Assembly (NCBI GenBank): GCA_954871525.1
Contig: OX940864.1
Location: 27,212,001-27,276,000, forward strand
Reading direction: 5' to 3'
DNA length: 64,000 nucleotides
Origin: Parietaria judaica
Lineage: Eukaryota > Streptophyta > Magnoliopsida > Rosales > Urticaceae
The notes under the pieces were generated by a model, which saw only the letters and a program-made list of their open reading frames with translations, was not told the DNA's origin and ran no database searches. How positions within the stretch are numbered: position 1 is the stretch's first letter; every line of letters starts with the position of its first letter. Below, piece by piece: positions 44,775 through 56,500 of this stretch. Position numbers and translations under genes: made by a program.

Positions 44775-45534
44775 AAGAACACCCAAAACTATTATACCTT
44801 TTTCACCTATTTAAATTGCCCAGTTATAATCATCTGACATGCCAATGCCAAATCGCTTTCTTTTGACTTCCACATGGCATTTGACTATTGGTGTTGAGAA
44901 TATGAATAGAAAAATTGGTCAACTCAGTTTGAATGACGTTAAATACTTTTGTCGTTATCTTTTAACGTTGAATTCATATGTCGACCTAATTGACCATACG
45001 TTAAATACTTATGCCGCTATTATCCCTCCATTAGTGACTAGTTAGGAAGTTTGAAAAATTATCTCTACGTATATAATAATTTCCAGTCAAAAAAATTTAA
45101 GTAAAAGTTTTTTTCCTTTCTAAACCAAATAAAATATAGAAAGAGTACTTTTCCAAATGTTGAATGGGCATGAGAAAGACTTTAGTATAGTCTCGCTTGT
45201 GAACGTGTAGGTTTTGAAATCGGCACCAAGTATCAATTTAAAATGAAAAACTTGGACTTTTTAATCCTCTATTTTTACCTAATCCAAATGTTTTGAAATC
45301 CTAAACTAATCTTTTGGTATTTTTTAAGTCAAAATTACCCTTGTCGATAACAATCAAAGCCTATCTTAAAATATCAAAATTTTGTCTTAAATTGTATACT
45401 AAAAGATAAGATTTAGAATTTCAAAAGTTTAAGCATTAAAAAAATCAAATAGTGATTCATGGAGCAATTATAAAAGTCAAATTTTCCATTAAAATTTATA
45501 TTAATTAATATTTTGTGTTAAATCATAATCAGTG
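44775..45534. other. Intergenic, AT-rich
   Basis: No gene recognised. A 68-codon ORF at 44839-45045 shows no domain. Confidence 0.4.
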
Positions 45535-45542
45535 TTTGAGAG

Positions 45543-45806
45543 TAGAGCTGCAACTCGCGGTGTCGCGACGAGTCGCGACTTAATCGCCAAAAATTGTCAC
45601 TGTAGAAGTCGCGACGAGTCGCGGTGGGGGGAGGTCGCGATGAGTCGCGATGCCTCGGTGGCGCGCTCTCATTGGACGAGACCAATTCCCTCGCACTGTT
45701 GCTCCGCATCGCGATGAGTCGCGATTCCCGCCAGCTAGTCGCGATTAATCGCGACGTCCCTTCCCGCATCGCGAACACGCCTCACGCATCGCGACTTGCA
45801 GCTCTA
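45543..45806. mobile_element. hAT-type MITE, 264 bp, TCGCGA-rich
   Basis: The ends TAGAGCTGCAACTCGCG and CGCGACTTGCAGCTCTA are inverted repeats with one mismatch. A perfect 8-bp target duplication TTTGAGAG flanks it (45535-45542 and 45807-45814). The inside is packed with AGTCGCGACGAGTCGCGAT-type palindromic words in both orientations. Non-coding. Confidence 0.93.
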
Positions 45807-45924
45807 TTTGAGAGCCCTCGTATACGAACCCACAGTAACCCACTTTTTGTATGAGTACAGTAAAAAATCCCACAACGTAGGATTTTTTTTTATTACTCTT
45901 TTTTATAGTCTTTTGACCCTCAAT

Positions 45925-46125
45925 TACTAGGGCTGTCTCGAAAACCCGGAATCCGGTTAAAAATCCGTATCCGTATCCGTATCCGATCTTAAAATCCGAA
46001 TCCGAATCCGTATCCGAAAACCGGATTCGGATATCCGGATCCAGATTTAAAACCTGATTCGGATACGGGTTTTGATTTTATAAAATCAGGATATCCGTAT
46101 CCGGTTTTAAACCCGGCTTCTATTA
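45925..46125. repeat. Relic of a TATCCGGAT-rich element
   Basis: Starts near TAGGGCTGTCTCGAAAACCC and contains ATCCGTATCCGTATCCG and GGATATCCGGATCC words like those at 7560-7733. No right terminus or target duplication was identified. Confidence 0.4.
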
Positions 46126-46139
46126 ATATTTTAATTTTT

Positions 46140-46560
46140 AATAATAGGTTTTAATACTCAGCCTTTTCATTTCGACCTTATTTCATTTCTAGGGTTTCTC
46201 TCAGCCTCCTCTGTCTCGCGCCGTCGCTGCCTCTGGGCTATGAGCCGTCGCCGCTCTCAGCCTCTATTCCTCGCCCTCCGCCTCTCTGTAAGTCCGCTCT
46301 CAGCCTCTACTCCTTCGAACTTCGCTCTCAGCCGCTCGATGTTCAATTTTATTTTCAGATTCGTTCGAAGTTCGCTCTCAGCCTTCGCACCGTCACCGCC
46401 GGTCTACCCGCCTCATGCCGCCCTCTGCCTCTGTTCCTCGCTCCCCGTCACTCTGTAAGTCCTCAGTAAAGCAGAATATGTAGCATCGATAGACATCACT
46501 CTGCCTCTGTTCCTCGCTCCCTGTCCCTGCTTCAATCAGTCCACTCATAAAACAATACAA
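46140..46560 (+). other. Pyrimidine-rich stretch resembling a gene 5' end
   Basis: CTCTCAGCCTC and CTCTGTTCCTCGCTCCC recur, with GTAAGT donors at about 46289 and 46455. The composition is that of plant 5' UTRs or first exons. A 72-codon ORF (46240-46458) has no known domain. It may be a captured or retroposed 5' fragment; no parent gene is recognised. Confidence 0.3.
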
Positions 46561-46631
46561 GCTATGTACTTTTCTAAGAGAGTATTTGACAAATACTCTC
46601 TTAGTCTCTTTGACAACCCAAAAAAAAAAAG

Positions 46632-47130
46632 TTATTAAGGGGTAAAAGTACCCAAGTTGTTCGGAAATAGGGCGGCACAAAGCAAAGTTGAAAAATCTAT
46701 GGCAAAAGTATCCAAGTTTCCCTTTTTTGTTGAATAGGTAGACCCATCCATTTTTTCGTTAGTTTTTTTACTATTTTCATCAATGATGACCTCAACAGTG
46801 CAAATCACAATGTGATTGAGGAAATAAACTGAGAATTCGAGAGAGAAAATGAAAAGAGAAATTAGAATTTGCGTTGTTGATATTCAAAGAATTTGAGTTT
46901 ACATTCAAGTTTAGTTTGATATTCGTGGATTTTATGGTTTGAGTTTATTTGTTTCATTTGCTTTGACGTCATCACTGACGAAAATACTAAAAAAACTATT
47001 GAAAAAATGAATGAGGTCTATCGATTCACCAAAAAAGGAGAACTTTGATACTTTTGCCATAGTTTTTTTTACGTTGGCTCTATACCGCCCTATTTCCGAA
47101 CAACTTGGGTACTTTTGGTCATAATAATCC
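46632..47130. mobile_element. Long-TIR MITE, about 0.5 kb
   Basis: The left arm (about 46641-46745) and right arm (about 47030-47121) are inverted repeats of about 100 bp: AAAAGTACCCAAGTTGTTCG on the left and its complement on the right, then ATAGGGCGG, TATGGCAAAAGTAT and GGTGAATCGATAGACC-like words. A clear target duplication is not visible. The right end abuts the truncated LTR of CopF. Confidence 0.7.
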
Positions 47131-47497
47131 AAAAAAATTCATACGCCCTCGCAATTTTCTACTCCTCGTCTCTCCGTCAATTTTTCGTCCAAACACTAAG
47201 GAGGACCTATCTCTCTGACGAACTGTTTTCCGGTCATCAGACGTTCCCGCAGTGACGTGGTGGACAATATACAGGCACGACAATTGACGTGCTTAGATTG
47301 GCATCACTGGAAAGCATTCTACCACACGGAAAACGAGGAGCTTTTTAGCTATTTCATGACAGTAGGCAAAAGTACCAAAAGTATGGTAATGTGTCTAAAC
47401 TAATTTCTTAATTTTTGAAGTTAACCCAGATCTTAGTTTCGATGATATCCCGTGATTTCCGCATCGGGATTGAGAAAAAGTCATCGAAAAGCATAAC
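47131..47497 (+). repeat. 5' LTR of CopF, truncated
   Basis: Aligns with about 50728-51092 of the 3' LTR: CTCCGTCAATTTTTCGTC, GACGTGGTGGACAATATA, TTTCGATGATATCCCG. The first ~265 bases are missing at the edge of the MITE ending at about 47130. Confidence 0.85.
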
Positions 47498-48013
47498 GAT
47501 GGTATCAGAGCCGGTGTGATTAATTTTTTAAAATTAGATATTGTCCCCGAAATAATTTTCCGTATTTTTTTAATGTGATTCGATTTTTCAGTGGGAGTAG
47601 TAGAAAATTAATTTTAATAATTTTAGTATTCCGAAATTTCACGTGCACAACTTTGGATTTTTTTAAGAAAAATAATTTTTTATTTTTATTTTTGGTCGAA
47701 CCCACCGCGGAACCACCGCGGTAGACGACGGCGATCTCATCGCCGCCACCATCCCACAGAAATGCAGTTGGGTACGCCACCATGCCGACACACAACAGCT
47801 CTGGCTGGGGTATGCACAACCCTAGCCAAACCCTAATCGGATTAGGGTTAGGGTTTTGGGTGTGGAACTGTTCCAAGCCCTCGGGTTAATGGGCCAGGTC
47901 AAACTCAGCCCAAATCAAGGGTCCAGGTAACCTGGACCCTAGTCAATGAGTTAGGGTCAACCCAGACCCGAGTTTGACATGGTCGGACCCCTACCCAAAA
48001 CCCAGACCCGACT

Positions 48014-49330
48014 TTGACATGGGCCGCTTTCTATGATTATGAAATTTGGAAAATGGACGTGAAGACTGCGTTCTTGAATGGGATTCTCGAAGAGGATGTG
48101 TATATGACACAACTTGAAAGCTTCATAGATCAGAAGCATCCCTCAGAGGTTTGCAAATTGAATAGATCAATTTATAGTCTGAAGCAAACATCTCAAAGCT
48201 GGAATCGCCAATTATTTACAGAGTTCCGTTTCGTCAGGAACAAAGAAGATCCCTGTGTGTATATCAAAGGAGGGAGCACAGTTTTTTTCTTGATTCTATA
48301 TTTCGACGACATTTTGATGATAGGAAATAATACATATGAACTCCTTGGAGTGAAGGAGTGGTTGAGAAAATATTACTCAATGAAAATCTTAAAGGAAACC
48401 GCTTACATCCTAGGCGTGAAAATCCAAAGAGATAGGAACAATGGAGTCTTGGCCCTAAGTCAGAGTACATACATTGAAAAGATAGCGAAAAAGGATAAAC
48501 ATGGACAAATCGGGTAAAGGATTTACTCCAATGACCCATAAATCGTATCTTAACAAGAAACATATTTTGGTTTCTTTAGAAGAAATCAAGTGCATGAAAA
48601 AGGTTCCATACGCCTCTGTTATTGGATCCATAATGTATGCCATGTTATGTACTCGACCCGATGTAGCTTTTGCCTTAAGTATGACCAATAGATTCCAATA
48701 AGACCGTGGTAACAATCATTGGATCGTCGTAAAGAATATCTTAAGGTACATAAAAAGGACCAAGGATAAATCCCTAGTTTACGGTGGAGCTAATCAGATG
48801 ATCTTCGAAGGTTACACTGATGCTAGTTTCCAAACTGACCAGGATAATTTCAAATCGCAAATAGGATATGTATTATGTGCAAATGGTAGTGCTGTTACCT
48901 GGAACAGCAGTAAGCAAGCTACCATAGTTGACTCGACCACTGAAGCTCAGTATATAGTTGCATCAAATGCTGTTAAAGAGGTTGTCTGGATCATGATTTT
49001 TTTTTCCATCTTCGTGTAGTTCCTAGCATTGGTGATATTCATGTGAAGCTCTACTGTGACAACAACGGAGCAATAACATAAGCCAAGGAGCCGAGATAAC
49101 ACAGGACAACAAAGCATGCACTCAAGAAATATCATATGATCAGAGATATAGTCGATCAGAAGGATGTTGCGATGGAGAGAGTAAAAACAAACGATAACGT
49201 GGCAGACCCGATGACTAAAGCTTTATCGAAAGAAAAGTATTTCCGTCATGCAGAATCTATAGGAATCAAGAACCTATATATATCTGAGGTCTATCATAAC
49301 ACGTGGAACTTTACATTATTCTGTACATAG
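48014..49330 (+). pseudogene. CopF RT and RNase H (broken)
   Basis: Begins at DVKTAFLNGILEEDVYM and continues through the LYFDD form of the polymerase motif (YFDD, near 48300) to RNase H: GYTDASFQTDQDN, GSAVTWNSSKQATIVDSTTEAQYI. A frame change near 48515 and stops near 48701 and 49017 break it. The C-terminal end (DPMTKALSKEKYFRHAESIGI) is intact to about 49330. The N-terminal fingers of RT are missing. Confidence 0.85.
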
Positions 49331-50463
49331 TTCAAGAACAAATTTATTTTATTTTGTTATTTTATAGCACAATGTTATTTAAATAAAGGAAAGTTTCTTC
49401 ATTTTATGTTCTTCTCAATATTCAAAGTTAAATTTAACATATCGATATCAACTAAGAAAATGAAGTCTCTAAGATATAAAAATAATTATCTTAAACCATC
49501 CTCAATCAAAGATTATCACTGGAAAAAACATAGAGGGACACAAGTAATAACTCAAAATTGATTTGGTACATATAATTATGAAAAGGAGGAGTCCTTTGAG
49601 ATATTTTTATGCATGTAAGCACTAGTTAGGAGAACTAGCAATGCTGGAATGACTCAAGCTCTATGAGAATCACATGGAAAATAACCTTAGTAAATAAGGG
49701 GACACTGAGTTCTCTAGAGTAATAATGAAATATTCCAATGTTTGAGAACAACAATGAGTCCACTACCTAGCGAGTGGCATGTTTTGATTGTAGTCAAACG
49801 CTTACCGTAACATGGAAGTCATAAAAACTACCTTTGGACATGTTACAAACTTTGTAGAGTGGAATGGAAATTCAAGAAAACAGTCATCTCCCTAAACATT
49901 TAGGGTAATACACTCATGGCCTCCTGAAGGATACGAGTATAAGAAATTTGTGGCCACAGACATGTTAAAATAGTTTTTAACTTGGTTGCTCAATACTTTT
50001 GTCCCAAACGAGAAACAAGAACTAGGCTTAACAGATGTGTCAAACCATATCATGTGTCCAATTACGAGTAGTAAAGATGTTGAAGGAATAAGCCATTTAA
50101 TGAAGCTAATATATATGTAAACCACATGATTTATGATTATTAACTTTATAACAAGGATCAATGAATTTTACTAGATTGGGGGAACCGATGTCTAGCTAGA
50201 GACCACTCGCTTCTTGCAGACTTTGAATCTACGGCCAACACTGCAAAATCCTATGGAGTCATACCGAACTCGCTAGAGGAATCGAAATACGATGAAAAAT
50301 TCACAAGGAAAAAAGGTTTCAGTTGCGACCACGGAACATAGGCATATTTGATCATGGTGATGCAAGAAAAGATATCCAATCCCGCCATCACCATTGATCT
50401 TGTCTGTGCATAAATGTGCAAGAGGAGATATCCAATCCTAGTACATTTGTGCAAGTGGGAGAT
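49331..50463 (+). other. CopF non-coding 3' region
   Basis: About 1.1 kb between RNase H and the 3' LTR without coding potential, ending in a duplicated phrase (AGAGGAGATATCCAATCC / AAGAAAAGATATCCAATCC, about 50360 and 50420) and the purine tract. A long 3' spacer occurs in some Copia families. Confidence 0.6.
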
Positions 50464-51092
50464 TGTAGGAAATGACCGAATCGGGATTTGATACCATTGG
50501 ACCTTTCGGGTTTTGACCCGACAACATTATTCGGTAACGGGCCCACTAGAGCTCGTAAATTAATTATGACGTTATTAATTAATTGCATAATTAATTAATA
50601 ATGACCTAATGGGCTTAGGCCCAATTACTGGGCAAAAAACCCATTAGGTCATTTTAACATGTGGGCTATAAATACTTGATTTATTCTCATTAATGAGATA
50701 ACCCTTGGCCAAAATACAGAGAGAAAATTCACAGCCCCCGTAGCTCGCGATTTTCTCCTCCCCGTGTCTCCGTCGGTTTGTCGTCAAAACACTGAGGACG
50801 ACTTATCTGTCCGATAAATTGTTTTTCGATCATCCGACGTTTCCGCAGAGACGTGGTGGACAATATAGAGGCACGACAATTGACGTGCTAAGATCCGCAT
50901 CACGGGAACCATTCAGCCACACAGAAAACAAGGAGCTTTTCAGCGATTTCGGTACAGTAGGCAAAAGTAACAGAAGTCTAGTAATGTGTCTAACGAATCT
51001 CTTAATTTTTGAAGTTAACCTAGATCTTAGTTTCGATGATATCCCGCGATTTCAGCCTCAGGATTGAGAAAAAGTCATGGAAAAACTCAACA
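50464..51092 (+). repeat. 3' LTR of CopF
   Basis: 629 bp, starts TGTAGGAAATGACCGAATCG and ends GGAAAAACTCAACA. A stem (TAATTACGAGCTC-like) and GGGCTATAAATACTTG (TATA-like, about 50664) lie inside. Confidence 0.88.
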
Positions 51093-51470
51093 AGAATTAT
51101 ATCATGTGATAATAGTGCGAAGATATAATTATTTTGGGAATATACCGTATAAAAATAATACTCCGTAAATGAAAAACAAAATTAAAGGGTAAAAACTAAA
51201 AAAAAATAGAAGTTTCGAGTAAATTTGAATATTTTCCGAAACTTCGAGAGGACTACATAACTAATTATGATAAATTGATATTTTCTCCGTGAAGTCTTCT
51301 ATTTAAATGTGTAAACAAATGTATTTAAAATTTGACACTTTTGCTGTAATAAAATTTGATACTTTCGTTGACATGTGTCAATTTATGGTGGATCGAAATC
51401 GTAACATTTGGTAATATTGTGACGACAACCAAATTTGTTTTAGAGTTACCATGGAGAATAAAATAATTCG
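51093..51470. other. Intergenic, AT-rich
   Basis: Nothing recognised. Confidence 0.4.
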
Positions 51471-51474
51471 TGGT

Positions 51475-51780
51475 ATTTCTGCCACAAATATCGTAATATT
51501 ATAATACCTTGAATATTTTTGAATAATAGACAATAAAGTACTAGAAGTTGTGCAATTAGTTATATAATTCGATGATTCTGATGTCATAAGGTATTAGCGA
51601 ATAAAATACTATATATATATATATGTCGTATTAATTTATTCTTAGGCATTTTCCTTGCTTCTAAGATATTTACTAAAGCCTATAGCTGAAAAACATGTAT
51701 TTGTTTTGGTTGTGATTAATTTGGGTTAGTCATTGAGTTTAATATTGCTTGAATCGAAAGTGCACCAATGAACGTAAAAT
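51475..51780 (+). pseudogene. Relic of CYP87-like promoter and exon 1
   Basis: About 51515-51610 (TTGAATAATAGACAATAAAG, ACTAGAAGTTGTGCAATT, TATTAGCGAATAAAATACT) matches the P450 upstream region at about 53270-53335. GCTGAAAAACATGT at about 51685 matches GCTGAAAAAGATGT at the P450 start. The exon part then lacks about two dozen bases and continues TTTTGGTTGTGATTAATTTG, GGTTAGTCATTGAG, TTGAATCGAAAGTGCACCAA as in exon 1. Stops in all frames show it is dead. With 30846-30912 and 31690/34523 it shows repeated duplication of this gene's 5' end. Confidence 0.75.
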
Positions 51781-52305
51781 TAAATTAAATTGCTTGATAA
51801 TTATCTTCGCCACCTGAAGATTAAATAATATAGTTATCCGAAGATATTGCTACAAGCAATAAATGTGATAAAAAAAAATGAAGAAAACAAATTAAATTTC
51901 AATTAATTCGCACCAAGTCAATTATACATTTTTCCTTGTGTGTCTAAATGCAAGAGCTCTTGGGAATCTCTACTATCGAGCTAGCGGCAGAAGACTAAAA
52001 ACTTCCTCAACCAAATATTCTTAGAAACGTTCAAACGCAATACATTAAACTTTTATACTTTATTATCTTCGGATTAAAAGATTTTATTATATTATTAAGA
52101 GATAATTTAATAATACTAATTAGAGTTGAGACCATAAAAATATTATTTTATTAAAATTATTAATTTATTAAATATTAATTTAATAGTTACAACATACAGC
52201 GCAATTCAACTATTGTTGGAGAAACGTACACAAAAAATAATCACTGCATAAAAACATGAAGGGGCAAGCACTAGCTAGGCTAATCTAAACATGTGGTTGC
52301 CCATA
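51781..52305. other. Intergenic, AT-rich
   Basis: No gene or repeat recognised. Confidence 0.4.
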
Positions 52306-52307
52306 CA

Positions 52308-53092
52308 GTGAGCACGGGTTGCGTCGGGCCGCCTCGATGTTTTTTATAGACCTGACCTGCTCACATCGGGTTACAAAACGAAAAGCCCGATCCGATCAAA
52401 AAATTTCAATGGCGAACCAAACCGACCCGATAAAAATCGGGTTGGGTTTGGTTGGGCTGTCGGGCCCGAATAATTAAAATTTAATTTTGTATGACAAAAA
52501 ATAATATGAAAAATATGCATCAATGTAGCTCAAAGTTCAATTAAAAATACCCCAAACAAGTTTAATCAAACAAACATACACTAAACCAATTCTATACATA
52601 TTTGAATTAAACAACAACTCTAAGAAACCTATCAAGAAACCCCAAATAAAACTTATGAAGTATTTTAAATTACATAAGATTATTACTCATTTTCAAACAT
52701 GTTTAAATAAATTTAAGCATATTCAAATAATAATTAATTATTACTAATTAGTTTTCAAATGAAAACTAAGAGTTGTGTTAAAGATTTGAAAATGAGAGAT
52801 TGAACGGTCATTAAAGTAAATAAGATTGAGAATGAGAAATATAGAAAGACTAAAAACTGTACTACTTGAATAAAAATTAAGAAAAATTAATATGAAATGT
52901 ATATTAATTATATCAGTCAGATCAGAGACCCGACCCGACCTAAGATATTGCCCCCAACCCCGACCCGAATAATAGTTAGGTCCGACACGACCCGACTCGA
53001 TTTTGAGCGGGTTGGATTGGACGAGTTAGATTGGGGTCAGGTCTCTAACGAATTAGGTTGGTCCATTAGATTAGGTCTAAAATGCTCACCCT
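52308..53092. mobile_element. Old hAT-like element with CGGGTTGG words
   Basis: Imperfect ends AGTGAGCACGGG (about 52308) and AATGCTCACCCTT (about 53080-53092) face each other. Subterminal parts hold GACCCGACCCGA/TCGGGTTGGG words in opposite orientation, as in the element at 29250. The centre is AT-rich. No convincing target duplication was found. Confidence 0.55.
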
Positions 53093-53099
53093 TCCTTAA

Positions 53100-53524
53100 A
53101 ACTAATAACTCGTTTATCAAATATTAATATCATATTGGGTAAAAATTTAAATATATATATATGCGACCACTGTTGTATATCTCATGTGACACGCATATAG
53201 TGTATACGTCATATAAAATGTAAAATATATGTGGCACATGAATCACAAGATATTTTAATTACTATATAGTTGAATAATAACAACAATATTGAAAAGTATT
53301 ATCTATTAGCGAATAAAATACTAAAAGTTGTGCATTTTATTTTGTCATATGATTACGACATAAGTTATAACCGAGTAAATTACTATCTACCTATGTATAT
53401 ATATATATTATATAATATATATATATATATATAGATCATATCAATTGGTCTTCGTACGCAGTGCTTAACATTTTTCCTTGTCTATTCAGGTTTTCACATA
53501 ATTGCAGAACCCAGGCTGAAAAAG
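53100..53524 (+). promoter_or_regulatory. Upstream region of the CYP87-like gene
   Basis: AT-rich, with a (TA)n run at 53396-53434. CTTGTCTATTCAGG at about 53477 could be either 5' UTR or a 5' UTR intron acceptor. The ATG at 53525 stands in the context AAAAAGATGTGG. Parts recur at 31690, 34523 and 51475. Confidence 0.4.
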
Positions 53525-56500
53525 ATGTGGTTCAGTATTGTGGTTGGCTTGATCTCTTTGGTTGTAATTAGGGTTAGCCATTGGGTTTACCGTTGGTTGA
53601 ATCCAAAGTGCAACAATGGATATTTACCACCTGGTTCTATGGGTTTCCCAATTATTGGAGAGACGATTCAATTCATGTCTGGTACCAGTCACGGATTTTC
53701 TATTCCTCCATTTATCCGAAAGAGAATGACAAGGTATTGGATTTCTCCTATGTGTATACGTTGTTCTCTAATTAAGAGTTTATTGTTATTGTTTATTTAT
53801 TTATTTTTATTTATATTTTTGGAATTTTTACGGCAAAACTATCGATATATTACATCAGTTGAGTTTTGGACGGAATGATATGTCGGCTCAAATCTGTAGA
53901 ATTTTGCTACTTTTTTCATTATTTTTTACTTTGGACTCCTTTCACCTTAGTTGGTCAAAGTTTGGTTACTTTTTGCTCAATTATCCATTTTTATATCATT
54001 CGGAATTTTGGCCAAAAAAAAGAAAGATTCGTAATAAAGTCGTACCGTTTGTAAAATATAAGTGTTTTTGCTACAAATATCACTTATGTTCTTTTAAACA
54101 ATTAATAGCACAAATGTATTTATCATCTTGTTCTATTCATATTAAGAGTTTTTAATATTTGGGGAGAACTATTAAGTTCTATTTGTTTGCGATTAATGAC
54201 ATTTTTTTTCATTATTCTTAATGGCTCAAGGTCAATAAGAACAGTTCTATATTCATTTCAAATATCTTAATATATAGTTTGTTGGTTCTAAACTGGACCT
54301 TTCAACACGAGCACTCAAGAACGCATGAAGAACAAAGAGAGAAACATGAAGAGTTATGGGAAGAATACTTTATGTATTAAATGTTGTCGTAAGGTTACAA
54401 TGGAAGGAGGGAGAGAGTATTTTTTTATTCATAAAGAATACATCCCTATTTATACTATACAAGAAAATCAATCAAATCGCTAAAATTAAGGAACCACTTC
54501 CGAACTTATATGTACACACATATAGAGGCGTTGACATTTTCTCATGTCTAATCCTAAAATCTCGTTGCCTTCACTGTGTCAGACTACTGAACCACGCAAA
54601 TTGGTTATGCTTGTCTTGACTTGCTTGTCCTAACCTGCACTTATGAACGAGGTCGTCTAGACCAAATCGTTGTGCCCTGGTCGACTGGTGCATGCTCGTC
54701 GTGACCTGCTCATCGCGACCTGCTTATTGTGACCAGCTAGTCGCTAGATCCTGCTCCTCGCGACCTACTGAACAGCCTGTCTACAACTAAGCTATGTGCG
54801 ACCAGGTCCTCCTGACCCGATCAGCTGGGTCTTGCCTTCCCGGTCCCTCCTTGGTTGAGCGAGCTGAACCACGTCGAGCTTATCCTCACACATCCGACTT
54901 TCTGGTCTCGAGCTCTTACCCGCCAAGATGTCTGGTTCTTTCTGAACCTAGATGCCTGGTTCTTGGTTGGCTTGGCCTGTCCACCAGAATCTTGACTAGG
55001 CTGTCTGCGACGAGGTCCTCCTAACCTGATCGACTTGGTTTTGCCGTCTAAGTCGGTCTTCGACTCTACGAGCCAAACCAGGTTGAGTTTAACCTCACAT
55101 TCTCCCCCTTAAGCTTTACTTGGTTTGAGGTTTTTTTTACCCCGAGCATCTCTCTCATTTCTGCGAACTTGACCTGAGCCATCTGCTTGCTTCTTGTCAA
55201 TTCGTTCTTCAAACTTCTTAGCCTAAGTATTTGATACGACCCCTCTGTTACTGCCATGAACTCAGCTTCGCAAGAGGATAGGGCCACCTTCCTCTGCTTA
55301 TGGGGTTGCCAGGTGATCAGGTTCCCGATGAGGTAGAATGTCATTCCTCTAGTAATCTTCCTGTCTCGAACATCACCGGTTAGATCAAGATCGATGAAGC
55401 CGGTCAAATATTCTTTCCTTATCCACTTTACCTTTCAGGAACGCATACTTCACATACAGGTGATGGATCATCTAGCATCAATGCACTGCGATGGTTAGGA
55501 TCAGCTTGACTGCGTCGAGTCAGACTACCAGAGCAAAGACTTCCTCCAAGTCTTCTTCATGCTTCTTCACGTAGCCCTTTGCGACTAATCTTCCTTCGTG
55601 CTTAAGGGCCTTAACGGGTTCCTCAGCAATTCACAGGAGAGACGCCTCTTAGAAAGGCGTCGGGCAAGGGACGGGACCGTCTTGGTCCACCCTTGGTCGA
55701 CGAGTCTCTCAAGATAGTTCCTCTTGAACTAGCTAACTCTAGGATCGAGGTGATCAACCCTGATCCTTGATCGAAAGTCGTTCCAATCGAGCTGGTTCCT
55801 GATAGGCTGGTTCCCGTCGCGCTGGGAGTTGCTCCCCCTTTCTGCTCATCCACCACTTCCTCTTCGAGGATGAACTCCACTGAGCTCTCTTTAGGTTCTC
55901 CTTCCTCATCGTGCCTGTATGAATCCTTCTCCTCTTCAACCACACCTCTCTTCTTGGGCTAGTAGGTTGCGGTGAGATATCACTCTTACACCTTCTTCTC
56001 TACCTCAGTACTCTGCTAAGGTGCCTCTCTACACGTTATTATCTACTATTGTACTTGGGCGAGCTGGTTTGCACGACTCTTTCTTCTCTACCGCATTACT
56101 CTGTGTATTCCTCAGACGTGGATTCTCTCCTCGGCCTGTTTGCAAAGTCTTCAATCTATGCCTTGACTAGATCTTCTCAAGCCTCTTGAACATCCTGAAA
56201 ACTCTTTTGAAGGATTCACCGTAGGTGAAAGGGTTGGCAATAACCTCGTCTTCATTGAGCATCACCGTTCTGGTTCGTTCACTGTTTGTCTTGCTCGACC
56301 TGGGCTTCCTTGGTTTGGTGAGATGTCACTATACACCTTCTTCTCTACTAGCGTAATTTGGTTAGGTGTTTCTCTACACCTTCTTCTCTACCAATGAATT
56401 TTGGTAAGATGGTTAGCACAACATCTTCTTCTCGACCGTGCCGATGTGCTATCATGTGCTCGTCATGGGCTCAGTACTTGGTCGTTAGATACCTGCTCAT

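Larger units (their letters stand above)
47131..51092 (+). mobile_element. CopF: deletion derivative of a third Copia family
   Basis: The 5' LTR is reduced to about 47131-47497. The PBS TGGTATCAGAGCC starts at 47500. The 3' LTR is complete at 50464-51092 (629 bp, TGTAGGAAATGACC...AACTCAACA), preceded by AAGTGGGAGAT. Between PBS and RT only about 500 non-coding bases remain; gag, protease and integrase are deleted. The shared LTR part (from AAAATTCA to the end) shows clear divergence. Confidence 0.87.

Noticed and set aside
44839..45045. 68-codon ORF after CopE
   Set aside because: No domain, AT-rich flank, no sign of a gene.
46240..46458. 72-codon Ser/Pro-rich ORF as a gene
   Set aside because: Low-complexity pyrimidine-rich sequence, no domain and no good context; kept only as an unexplained stretch.
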